DNA of 10,996 bases. Source: an uncultured Opitutales bacterium (GTDB lineage: Bacteria; Verrucomicrobiota; Verrucomicrobiia; Opitutales; UBA9783). The notes beneath the pieces are model-generated. The model was given only the letters and a program-made list of their open reading frames with translations. It was not told the DNA's origin and made no database searches. Below, in pieces: positions 1 through 6,199 of this stretch (its first letter is position 1; each line of letters opens with the position of its first letter). The stretch covers positions 1 to 10,996 of the forward strand of contig CAKUXH010000029.1 of NCBI GenBank assembly GCA_934700265.1, written 5' to 3'. Position numbers and translations under genes: made by a program.

Positions 1-226
1 ACCCCATATGATCACATGCGGTTAAAAATGGTTCTTTAAAAAAACTTGTTGGTACAATAAATAAATCCATCAATGTTTTTAAAATATATTCTCGTCTCAA
101 ACCTAAGTAAGTAAATATAACGATAAGTAAAGCAGTAGATGTCACATCTTTACTATTAGCCACTTGCCCTTTTTTACGGGCATCTCTTAATTTTTTTGCA
201 GTAGGTTGCTCTGTTTTTTCACTCAT
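1..226 (-). CDS. sctU: SctU, type III secretion export-apparatus switch protein (N-terminal 75 residues; 3' end outside window)
   Basis: Too short for a standard ORF cut-off here, but the reverse complement reads open from ATG at 226-224 to the window edge. It begins MSEKTEQPTAKKLRDARKKG, followed by QVANSKDVTS. This is the hallmark N-terminus of the YscU/SctU/FlhB family. The K-K-L-R-D-A-R-K-K-G-Q-V form fits injectisome SctU better than flagellar FlhB. SctU is an inner-membrane protein whose cytoplasmic domain self-cleaves at NPTH to switch substrate specificity; that domain lies outside the window. The first hydrophobic segment starts near residue 33 (STALLIVIF). The start codon overlaps the sctT stop in ATGA, so translation is probably coupled. 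Family call is secure; the exact chromosomal system is inferred from sctS and sctT next door. Confidence 0.93.
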   Translation of the reverse strand, partial: MSEKTEQPTAKKLRDARKKGQVANSKDVTSTALLIVIFTYLGLRREYILKTLMDLFIVPTSFFKEPFLTACDHMG

Positions 227-1023
227 GATTGCGAAACTAACTGTAAAAGCTTAGCAACCCAATTATTTGAATCAAAGTTTGAACAAAAATAACGTGTTAA
301 ATAAGATAAATATAATATAAAGAAGAACATAGCTAGCTCACTTTTAATCGGCATCGATAAGAAAAATACATTCAATTGTGGAGCAAAACGTGTGACCAAA
401 CCTAAGCCAAATTCTGACAAAAATAAAATAAAAAAAATAGGTCCGCCAAGTAGAACAATACGACTTAATAATTCTGTCCCCATGCTGGTATTAAAAAATT
501 TTAAAGTACAACATCCAAAAATATCAAAGGTAGAAAATACAGGAATTTTTTCATAACTAAAATAAATAAGCTCTAAGAGCACAAAGAACAATCCACTCAC
601 AAGGATTAAGACGATTAAAAACTTCATTAAAAAATCACCTAATGGGCTTGTCTGAGAATTTGACAAAGGATCGAACATACTTGCCATCGAAGCTCCACGT
701 TGTGTATCAATAAGGAATCCTACACCTTGAGCTACGTAAAATAAAAAATTAGACAACCACCCTAAAAGAATCCCTATAAGTACTTCCTTGATTGCCAAAC
801 AAATAAACCAAGGACTGTTATCTTTCAAAATTTCGGCTCCATGTGTATAAAATACAGGCACTAAAATCAATGATAAAGCAATCACCACAGCGTTGCGAGC
901 AATTCCGGTAATATATTGCTGAGAAAAAAAAACGGATATGGAAGCAAATCCCAAAATTCTTCCACAACATAAGCCCATAACAAGTATAAAATCCAAGAAA
1001 GGCTGAATTTGCGTGAAATTCAT
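223..1023 (-). CDS. sctT: SctT, type III secretion export-gate membrane protein
   Basis: A 266-residue polytopic inner-membrane protein of the SctT/YscT/FliR family. With SctR and SctS it builds the helical export gate through which substrates enter the secretion channel. The diagnostic stretch is at residues about 102-129: G-x-L-I-D-x-Q-R-G-A-S-M-A-S, then D-P-L-S-N-S-Q-T-S-P-L-G, which matches the injectisome SctT signature better than FliR. Several long hydrophobic segments occur (about 10-30, 44-60, 72-100, 132-155, 185-205, 225-245). Length is normal for the family. The ATG overlaps the sctS stop (ATGA at 1023-1020), and its own TGA overlaps the sctU ATG. A weak AGG lies just upstream of the start. 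Gene order S-T-U is the classic one. Confidence 0.95.
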   Translation of the reverse strand: MNFTQIQPFLDFILVMGLCCGRILGFASISVFFSQQYITGIARNAVVIALSLILVPVFYTHGAEILKDNSPWFICLAIKEVLIGILLGWLSNFLFYVAQGVGFLIDTQRGASMASMFDPLSNSQTSPLGDFLMKFLIVLILVSGLFFVLLELIYFSYEKIPVFSTFDIFGCCTLKFFNTSMGTELLSRIVLLGGPIFFILFLSEFGLGLVTRFAPQLNVFFLSMPIKSELAMFFFILYLSYLTRYFCSNFDSNNWVAKLLQLVSQS

Positions 1024-1292
1024 TTACCTGTCCATTGCTTAATTAAATTAAAGATAGAATCCATGTAACGAACCAATTCTGTTCCCATCCAATGTGCCGT
1101 TAGCATAATAACTAAGGTAATACAAATAAGACGAACAGCAAAACTTAACGTCTGCTCTTGTACCTGCGTAAGTGCTTGCAGTAAGCTAACACCAAGTCCT
1201 ACAAATGTTGCTAATAAAATCGAAGGCAATGAGAGTAACAAAACCATCGACATAGCTTTGGACGATAATTCAACTATAATGGATTGATCCAT
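1020..1292 (-). CDS. sctS: SctS, type III secretion export-gate membrane protein
   Basis: A 90-residue protein of the SctS/YscS/FliQ family, with two hydrophobic helices (about 12-38 and 48-68) separated by the conserved loop S-L-L-Q-A-L-T-Q-V-Q-E-Q-T-L-S-F at residues 36-51. That loop is the family signature, and the protein has full family length. SctS subunits wrap around the SctR/SctT core of the export gate in the inner membrane. It lies 13 bp downstream of the STAS gene and overlaps sctT by 4 bp. The usual upstream partner sctR is not adjacent. No clear Shine-Dalgarno sequence precedes the ATG. Confidence 0.95.
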   Translation of the reverse strand: MDQSIIVELSSKAMSMVLLLSLPSILLATFVGLGVSLLQALTQVQEQTLSFAVRLICITLVIMLTAHWMGTELVRYMDSIFNLIKQWTGK

Positions 1293-1305
1293 GTACTAAA
1301 CGGAC

Positions 1306-1644
1306 TTATTGCTGAAAATGTGAAAGGCCTGTAACCACATTTTCATAAGCAGGGAATAATTCTATAAATCCAGAAATTTCAAAAATTTCACGAACAACTT
1401 CATTCAAATGTGCAATAGCTAAACGCCCAGAATTTTTCTTAATTTCTTTTCCTAACATTAAAAGTACACGCAGACAAGCACTGCTAATAAAATCCAAATT
1501 TGTTCCATCAATAAGAACATTATTTTCGTTTTTTTCTAAAATTTTTTTACAAATATTTTCCAGCTTATTAACACCAGAAACATCTGCTCGCCCTTTCATC
1601 GTTAAGATGATAACATTTTCGATTTTATTGAGTCCTACTTCCAT
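1306..1644 (-). CDS. STAS-domain protein, anti-sigma-factor-antagonist type (SpoIIAA/RsbV-like)
   Basis: A 112-residue single-domain protein, almost entirely a STAS fold. The key motif is at residues 51-61: D-F-I-S-S-A-C-L-R-V-L, matching the common F-I-S-S-A-G-L-R-V-L signature of anti-anti-sigma factors. In this family the serine aligned with Ser55 is phosphorylated by an anti-sigma kinase and dephosphorylated by a PP2C phosphatase. Here Cys57 replaces the usual glycine two residues after it. It is the first gene of the sct operon (13 bp before sctS), which suggests, but does not prove, a regulatory or structural role tied to secretion. No kinase, phosphatase or sigma gene is in the window, so the partner is unknown. 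The family call is good; the specific role is inference. Confidence 0.85.
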   Translation of the reverse strand: MEVGLNKIENVIILTMKGRADVSGVNKLENICKKILEKNENNVLIDGTNLDFISSACLRVLLMLGKEIKKNSGRLAIAHLNEVVREIFEISGFIELFPAYENVVTGLSHFQQ

Positions 1645-1700
1645 TTTTCTAAAAGTTATCTAAAGTTAGAATGCATCTTTAGTGATACATTACACTTGAT

Positions 1701-1729
1701 AATTTAAAAAAATTTTGACACAATAGCAA
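1701..1729 (-). promoter_or_regulatory. Candidate sigma70-type promoter for the STAS-sctSTU operon
   Basis: On the minus strand TTGCTA (1729-1724) and TAAATT (1706-1701) are separated by 17 bp. Transcription would start near 1694, giving a leader of about 50 nt before the STAS ATG at 1644. Both hexamers are imperfect, and such matches are common in AT-rich DNA. It overlaps the candidate lptE -35 on the other strand. Confidence 0.35.
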
Positions 1730-1743
1730 GAGAAAAATTTTAG
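1715..1743 (+). promoter_or_regulatory. Candidate promoter for lptE-rpe (good -35, poor -10)
   Basis: A perfect TTGACA lies at 1715-1720, but the hexamer 17 bp downstream (TTTTAG, 1738-1743) matches TATAAT poorly. TACATT at 1745-1750 directly abuts the ATG and would need a 24-bp spacer, too long for a normal sigma70 promoter. The -35 is convincing; the rest is uncertain. Confidence 0.3.
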
Positions 1744-1750
1744 GTACATT

Positions 1751-2275
1751 ATGAACAGGTATTTTATCAACATTTTTTTAATATTAGGATCTTTTATCCC
1801 ATCAGGCTGTCATTACAAAGGAGGTTATCCCATTAACCAAACGAATATAAAAACCATCAGTGTATTGCCAGCGAAAATAGAAGCAATTGTTCCACAGGCT
1901 TCCACACCACTTACTCGTCAAATTCGTAATAACTTGCTTCAAAACAGTATAAAATTAGCTTCAAATGAGACAGCTGATGCTATTTTAGAAACATCTATTA
2001 TCAATTATGGACGTTCGATTGGAAGTGTTGAGGAATACGATACAGATGTCGCCAAAACTTTATCATTAAATGCCACGATTCGATGCAGTTTAAAGCATAG
2101 AATTTCCGGAAAATACTACTTTAAAGATCAAACATTTAGTGCAAGTATAAATATCAATGCTAATAACCTTGCTCAGACCATTGAGTATCAACGACTACCA
2201 CAATTAACAGAAAAACTGGCAAAAAAAGTTTCCAATTTTATTCTAAATACTGATAGTACACCAATTATAAAATAA
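1751..2275 (+). CDS. lptE: LptE-like outer-membrane lipoprotein (LPS assembly family)
   Basis: A 174-residue exported protein. The N-terminus has a short basic/hydrophobic signal (about residues 4-18) ending in P-S-G-C, so Cys20 is the likely lipidated residue, although proline at -3 of the lipobox is unusual. After it come C-H-Y-K-G-G, then a segment typical of LptE-family proteins: I-K-T-I-S-V-L-P (about 34-41), T-P-L-T-R-Q-I-R-N-N-L-L (52-63), and A-D-A-I-L-E-T-S-I beginning near residue 75. LptE is the lipoprotein plug of the LptD channel that places lipopolysaccharide in the outer leaflet; its presence implies a diderm cell. It diverges from rpe's function but ends only 3 bp before rpe, so both probably share a transcript. 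The family assignment is from pattern recognition of a very divergent family, so moderate confidence. Confidence 0.7.
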   Translation: MNRYFINIFLILGSFIPSGCHYKGGYPINQTNIKTISVLPAKIEAIVPQASTPLTRQIRNNLLQNSIKLASNETADAILETSIINYGRSIGSVEEYDTDVAKTLSLNATIRCSLKHRISGKYYFKDQTFSASININANNLAQTIEYQRLPQLTEKLAKKVSNFILNTDSTPIIK

Positions 2276-2278
2276 TCT

Positions 2279-2884
2279 ATGGAATGGCTCCCATCCTTGC
2301 TAGCAGCAAATCCACTCAATTTTGAAAGCGGCTTAGACAAAATTGAAAAGGCAAATTTAAAACAAGTGCATTTAGATATTATGGATGGACACTTCGTCCC
2401 TAATATTAGCTTTGGGCCTTCCGTAGTACAAAAGATTGCTAAAACACACCCTACCCTATTTAGAGACGTCCATTTAATGCTGTCTGATCCCGAAAATTTT
2501 ATTCAAAAATTTATCGATGCAGGCGCTCAAAGAATATTTATTCATTTAGAAATAAAAACAAAATCTTTAGAAAAAAGTTTGGAGCTCTTACAAGAAAATA
2601 AAATCTTATGGGGATTCGCTATTAACCCTGAAACATCCCTAACTTACTTAGAAAACTACAAATATATACTCCCTAAAATGAATCGCCTACTGGTTATGAG
2701 TGTACATCCAGGATTTAGCGGTCAAAACTTTATTGTAAATTCCTTTGAACGTATTAAAAAATTAAGAGAAAACTACCCTCAGCTCGATTTATGCCTAGAT
2801 GGTGGCATCAACGAAAGCCTAGCACAAAAATTAACTTCATTAGGAGTTAACAATTTTGTAATCGGCTCTTATTTTTTCCAATAA
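2279..2884 (+). CDS. rpe: Ribulose-phosphate 3-epimerase (C-terminus short; possible frameshift)
   Basis: Interconverts ribulose 5-phosphate and xylulose 5-phosphate in the cytosolic pentose phosphate pathway. The TIM-barrel signatures are clear: P-S-L-L-A-A-N (residues 5-11, active-site Ser6), H-L-D-I-M-D-G-H-F-V-P-N (31-42), D-V-H-L-M (63-67), M-S-V-H-P-G-F-S-G-Q (140-149) and L-D-G-G-I (173-177). Predicted metal and catalytic residues are His31, Asp33, His65 and Asp174. The frame stops at residue 201 right after G-S-Y-F-F-Q, which corresponds to the phosphate-binding G-S-A-I-F of the family, so the last helix (about 20 residues) is missing. The end lies next to a T6 run, and the +1 frame stays open to 2942. 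It starts 3 bp after lptE, with no visible Shine-Dalgarno motif. Confidence 0.92.
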   Translation: MEWLPSLLAANPLNFESGLDKIEKANLKQVHLDIMDGHFVPNISFGPSVVQKIAKTHPTLFRDVHLMLSDPENFIQKFIDAGAQRIFIHLEIKTKSLEKSLELLQENKILWGFAINPETSLTYLENYKYILPKMNRLLVMSVHPGFSGQNFIVNSFERIKKLRENYPQLDLCLDGGINESLAQKLTSLGVNNFVIGSYFFQ

Positions 2885-2942
2885 TTTAAATAGTTTCACC
2901 GAGGAAAAAATACACAATATAGTCATTTTTATTAATATTTAA
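2885..2942 (+). other. Possible out-of-frame C-terminal tail of rpe
   Basis: If reading slips by +1 within the T6 run at 2872-2877, translation would continue after Phe199 as S-N-N-L-N-S-F-T-E-E-K-I-H-N-I-V and on to TAA at 2940-2942, adding 21 residues. The product would be about 220 residues, the usual Rpe length. A tail of this size can also stay open by chance in AT-rich DNA. The features are seen; the interpretation (sequence error, decay or recoding) is inferred. Confidence 0.4.
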
Positions 2943-2943
2943 C

Positions 2944-2957
2944 CCATTTAAAAATGG
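2944..2957. repeat. 14-bp perfect palindrome upstream of the promoter for the 599-residue gene
   Basis: CCATTTAAAAATGG is a perfect inverted repeat (6-bp arms, 2-bp centre) ending 5 bp before the -35 box at 2963. No T-tract follows, so it is not a convincing terminator for rpe. Its position suits an operator or activator site, but no regulator is known. Confidence 0.5.
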
Positions 2958-2962
2958 TCCCC

Positions 2963-2991
2963 TTGACAAGGAAGAAGGTTTCAGGTACAAT
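2963..2991 (+). promoter_or_regulatory. Near-consensus sigma70 promoter for the exported protein and ftsA
   Basis: TTGACA (2963-2968), a 17-bp spacer and TACAAT (2986-2991) form a nearly ideal promoter. The expected start of transcription, 6-7 nt after the -10, falls at 2997-2998, exactly on the A of the ATG at 2998. The mRNA would therefore be leaderless if this ATG is the true start. GGTACA occurs twice here, at 2984-2989 and 2993-2998. Confidence 0.8.
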
Positions 2992-2997
2992 GGGTAC

Positions 2998-4797
2998 ATG
3001 ATCAATATGACAAGAAAAATAAAAAAGTTGGGTTGTTTCTCTATAGGAATGTTAATTTCCATTTTTTTAGCAAATGGTGATGCTATAAAAAATACACAAA
3101 AAATAAAAAATAGTTTACCACCAGAAGATGATTACATTTCTCAATTGTTTTCAAATGCAAAAGCATGTTTAAGTAAAAAGCTTGAAAAAGAACTAAACGA
3201 CAAGCCTTTTTTAAAAATATCCTGCTCAAACATAAATAATTTATTTGATAAAACACTAAAATTTGCAGAAAAACTTTATCCTGGGATGTCATCCCTTTTG
3301 TCAATTTCATTGACAAGTTTCCTTGGAGGTACCCAATATCCAGGTGAAGAAGGAACATCCCCCATACACATGGTTTTGTTTTTCCATAAATGCGATATTT
3401 CACCTATTCTCTTCTTAAAATTATCTGAAGAAAGCCCATTATTTAAAGCTCTCTCTCGTTTAAAAACAGAAACTATCGATTATGTTAATTTATCTCCAAA
3501 AGAAAATAAAAAAGCTATTTGGTGGATGTTTGGTGAAAAAACATTGTTAAATCTACTACAGGATACTAATACAAATAAAGATACTAATATAAACGAAAAA
3601 TTTCCATTTTTAAATGAAACCAATACGATCGAAAATTTACTACAAATCGATCTTGATTTTTCAATTATTAATGAATTCTCAGCAGATTTACCTTTCATTG
3701 GTAAACAATTTTGGGATACACTGATAAAACCTGAGATTAAACAAATACGTCTGGGATTGGATTATATTGATAACAATATTATAACAAATTGTGAAATCGA
3801 GTATTTTCCTAACAGTTCTTCAGCAACGCTGTTTAAAGGGATTCACGATAAATCCAAACAAATTCATTGCTTAGATCTTACTTCACATGAATGTATACAA
3901 AACTTCGTCTTCCAAGATTTTTCAGGCATGTTAACATGGTTAAATACAATCCATGAAAAACTTAATGATGTCGAAAAAAACATTACAGAACATAAAAAAC
4001 AAAACAAAAACTGCGATAAATATGTCGAAATTGCAGAAGAAATTCTAAAATGGTGGAATGCCCTTTATCCCTTATTCACAGAAATATTAAATTTCTGTAA
4101 CGATAACTTAACCGGCAATTTCCAAAGTTATGCTAACATTAAACAACCTATAAAGTACCATTATGAAACTATGGGATTTGGTCTATTTGAAGGAAAAGCA
4201 ATCACAAATGAAATTTTAGTTAACGCTCTTAAAAATTTTATTACAATCAGCTTACCCAAACAATTAAAGCAGATAACAGAACAAAAATTATTCGGTAGTG
4301 AGGTAATCAAAAGTTTATCCTGTGTATTTAATAAAAACTTTCAAACGCATGAAGGGTGCCCTATTCAAAATATTTATTGGATGATTAATAAAGACACTTC
4401 TAATAAAAAAGTACCGTTGTATTTTTCTGTATGCAAAAATCATCTTCTCTATGCAGACAACATCGATTCAATAAAACGACTAATTGAGCGTATTAACTCG
4501 GTAAAAACATTTACCTACGTTGCAAGGCCAGAATGTTTCGAAAAGACACAAATTCGGCTATCCGACTTCATCGAAATTCCTGTAAAAATGCCGGTATTTC
4601 TCAATTATACCTATTCCGCAAAAGTAAATCCAGAACGTTTGATCTTAACATCTCACCTACCACTTTGGTTTAACTTTGAAACCTTGAAAAATTTTTCAAA
4701 TCAATTGTTGCCATCTCAACAAAAAAGTGAAGAAATAAAAAAGGATAGCGTTGATAATGTCGGTAAACCGATAACGCTTAAAGCTAAAGAACGGTAA
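2998..4797 (+). CDS. Exported protein of unknown function, 599 residues, upstream of ftsA
   Basis: I do not recognise this protein with confidence. The first 29 residues look like a Sec signal peptide: basic T-R-K-I-K-K, a hydrophobic core (about 11-25), and a possible cleavage after N-G-D-A. No transmembrane segment follows, so the mature protein of about 570 residues is probably periplasmic or secreted. It is rich in Asn, Lys and Ile. A part near residues 475-500 (P-L-Y-F-S-V-C-K-N-H-L-L-Y-A-D-N, then I-D-S-I-K-R-L-I) resembles the strand-turn-helix pattern of DUF3352-like proteins, which is a weak hint only. A short internal tandem repeat (DTNTNK/DTNINE) lies near residues 189-200. ATG at 3007 (Met4) is an alternative start. 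Only 24 bp separate it from ftsA, and a strong promoter precedes it, so the two are likely cotranscribed. It occupies the place where ftsQ often stands but shows no FtsQ features. Confidence 0.85.
   Translation: MINMTRKIKKLGCFSIGMLISIFLANGDAIKNTQKIKNSLPPEDDYISQLFSNAKACLSKKLEKELNDKPFLKISCSNINNLFDKTLKFAEKLYPGMSSLLSISLTSFLGGTQYPGEEGTSPIHMVLFFHKCDISPILFLKLSEESPLFKALSRLKTETIDYVNLSPKENKKAIWWMFGEKTLLNLLQDTNTNKDTNINEKFPFLNETNTIENLLQIDLDFSIINEFSADLPFIGKQFWDTLIKPEIKQIRLGLDYIDNNIITNCEIEYFPNSSSATLFKGIHDKSKQIHCLDLTSHECIQNFVFQDFSGMLTWLNTIHEKLNDVEKNITEHKKQNKNCDKYVEIAEEILKWWNALYPLFTEILNFCNDNLTGNFQSYANIKQPIKYHYETMGFGLFEGKAITNEILVNALKNFITISLPKQLKQITEQKLFGSEVIKSLSCVFNKNFQTHEGCPIQNIYWMINKDTSNKKVPLYFSVCKNHLLYADNIDSIKRLIERINSVKTFTYVARPECFEKTQIRLSDFIEIPVKMPVFLNYTYSAKVNPERLILTSHLPLWFNFETLKNFSNQLLPSQQKSEEIKKDSVDNVGKPITLKAKER
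3562..3597 (+). repeat. Two-copy 18-bp tandem repeat inside the 599-residue gene
   Basis: Copies at 3562-3579 and 3580-3597 match at 15 of 18 bases and encode D-T-N-T-N-K and D-T-N-I-N-E. The unit is a multiple of three, so the frame is kept. It is probably a recent slippage or duplication in a tolerant surface loop. Confidence 0.75.
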
Positions 4798-4821
4798 TAA
4801 CTTAAACAACTTCTAATCATC

Positions 4822-6027
4822 GTGAAAAAACGCTACTTAGGTGCCTTAGATATCGGATCTCAGCATATTACTTTCCTGCTGGGCGAGGCAACCCATCAGC
4901 AGTTAAATCTGCTTGGACATGCACAAGTAGACTCTGCAGGTGTGTCTAAAGGCCAGATCGAAGATGCAAAAGCTTTGATGCACGTTTTAGAAAACTTTTT
5001 CGAAGATTTGTCACAACGTTATTCGATTCTCCCCGATACCCTTTGCTTAGCTCAAAGCGGAAGTCACTTGCGGAACATGCAATATGAAACATCACTATCT
5101 TTAAAGGGATTTCAACATGTTGTAGATTCTTTTGACATCGAAAAAATCAATCAGCTAGCGTTACATAAAGAGCTACCAGAAGGTGAAATCTTTTTGCATC
5201 ATACCCGTCAATTTTATACTATCAATGATGTTATTGTTGATAAACCTTTAGGTCATGCAGCTAGCCAGTTAAATGTTTATTACAATGCACTCTTTGGGAA
5301 ATCTGAACCGATAAAAGAACAGCTCTATCTTGTAAATCAATTTGGCTTTCGGGTAAAAAATCTCGTTTTTTCAGGAATTGCATCCGCATTGGCTACCACC
5401 ACTCCAATTGAACGTGAACATGGGATTTGTGTCATCAATTTGGGTGCTCAAATAACAGAGTTTGTTGTATATAAGCAACAGATCCCTGTTATCATGGGAA
5501 CCATCCCAGTAGGAGGTCAAAATTTTACTTATGATCTTTGCTCTGGCCTAAGAATTCATGAAGAAGATGCTGAACGTCTAAAATTTGAACAAGGTATCCC
5601 TGCCATAGAACATGATAAAACTGAGGAAGATGTCTGGGTACTAGGCAATCATTCCATTGGAGATAAAAAAATAAAATTAAAAAATTTTCGTTTGATTGTT
5701 CAATCACGGGCCCAAGAAATTTTTGATTACATCTATAAATTTATAAAAGCCGAAGAAAATAACGAACTGCTACTTTCAGGGGTCGTGTTAACCGGTGGCG
5801 GCGCTTTAATGAAAAATATTGAAAAAATTGCTTCACAATCTTTTCGATGTGACTGTTTTGTTCGAGGCGCTTTGGCTAGTGTTGATGATGCTTTAAAATC
5901 TCCTACCTATGCTAATTGCTTTGGTTTGTTACACTACGCACTTCAGCAAGAGAAATCTTCACCTCAAAGTGCTACCAACAACCATTCTCTCTGGCAAAAA
6001 GTAACTGCTTGGTTTTCAAAAAATTAA
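4822..6027 (+). CDS. ftsA: FtsA, actin-like cell-division protein
   Basis: A 401-residue actin-fold ATPase that anchors FtsZ to the inner membrane and recruits later divisome proteins. Visible parts: phosphate-1 strand L-G-A-L-D-I-G-S-Q-H (6-15); the FtsA-specific 1C domain beginning around S-A-G-V-S-K-G-Q-I (38-46); phosphate-2 region I-N-L-G-A-Q-I-T-E-F (205-214), more divergent than the usual D-x-G-G-G-T-T-D; P-V-G-G-Q-N-F-T-Y-D (229-238); adenosine motif L-T-G-G-G-A-L-M-K-N (323-332). The last residues, S-L-W-Q-K-V-T-A-W-F-S-K-N, form the amphipathic membrane-targeting helix expected of FtsA. The start is GTG at 4822, 24 bp after the preceding stop, with no Shine-Dalgarno motif. ftsZ does not follow; a tRNA gene does. 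The sequence resembles verrucomicrobial FtsA as remembered. Confidence 0.93.
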   Translation: MKKRYLGALDIGSQHITFLLGEATHQQLNLLGHAQVDSAGVSKGQIEDAKALMHVLENFFEDLSQRYSILPDTLCLAQSGSHLRNMQYETSLSLKGFQHVVDSFDIEKINQLALHKELPEGEIFLHHTRQFYTINDVIVDKPLGHAASQLNVYYNALFGKSEPIKEQLYLVNQFGFRVKNLVFSGIASALATTTPIEREHGICVINLGAQITEFVVYKQQIPVIMGTIPVGGQNFTYDLCSGLRIHEEDAERLKFEQGIPAIEHDKTEEDVWVLGNHSIGDKKIKLKNFRLIVQSRAQEIFDYIYKFIKAEENNELLLSGVVLTGGGALMKNIEKIASQSFRCDCFVRGALASVDDALKSPTYANCFGLLHYALQQEKSSPQSATNNHSLWQKVTAWFSKN

Positions 6028-6094
6028 CAGAACATATTACTTAACATCCCACCAATTTTTTATTCTTATACATTCTTCTAAAAAGTCTAAAGTT

Positions 6095-6180
6095 AATGTA
6101 ATTTTTTAATAGTTTCATTCCATAAAATAACGACAAAAATAGAAAAATGTAATTTTTTACAAAAAAGGCTTGCATTCCAT
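6095..6180. repeat. Duplicated two-part block upstream of tRNA-Val
   Basis: AATGTAATTTTTTA occurs exactly twice, at 6095-6108 and 6146-6159. Each copy is followed, after 7 or 13 bp, by CATTCCAT (6116-6123 and 6173-6180). The two modules run 6095-6123 and 6146-6180 in the same order and orientation, which suggests a local duplication that later diverged. The second CATTCCAT overlaps the tRNA promoter's -35 region. Confidence 0.65.
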
Positions 6181-6199
6181 TCTTTATTTATGCTTATAT
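6170..6199 (+). promoter_or_regulatory. Candidate promoter of tRNA-Val
   Basis: TTGCAT (6170-6175) and TTATAT (6194-6199) are 18 bp apart, and the -10 is preceded by TGC, an extended -10 feature. TATATA at 6195-6200 is an overlapping alternative. Transcription would start near 6206, about 10 nt before the mature tRNA. Confidence 0.55.

Noticed and set aside
223..1292. Flagellar FliQ/FliR identity for the two export-gate genes
   Set aside because: The D-x-Q-R-G-A-S-M-A-S...S-Q-T-S-P-L-G motif and the SctU N-terminus fit injectisome proteins better, and no flagellar genes are present.
2944..2957. Palindrome as the terminator of lptE-rpe
   Set aside because: Followed by TCCCC rather than a T-tract; kept as a possible operator instead.
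3083..3403. 106-residue minus-strand frame opposite the 599-residue gene
   Set aside because: Fully antisense to a longer frame with signal peptide, promoter and operon context; composition looks like a shadow. The same applies to 3480-3698, 5525-5707, 6546-6746 and 7033-7275 (minus).
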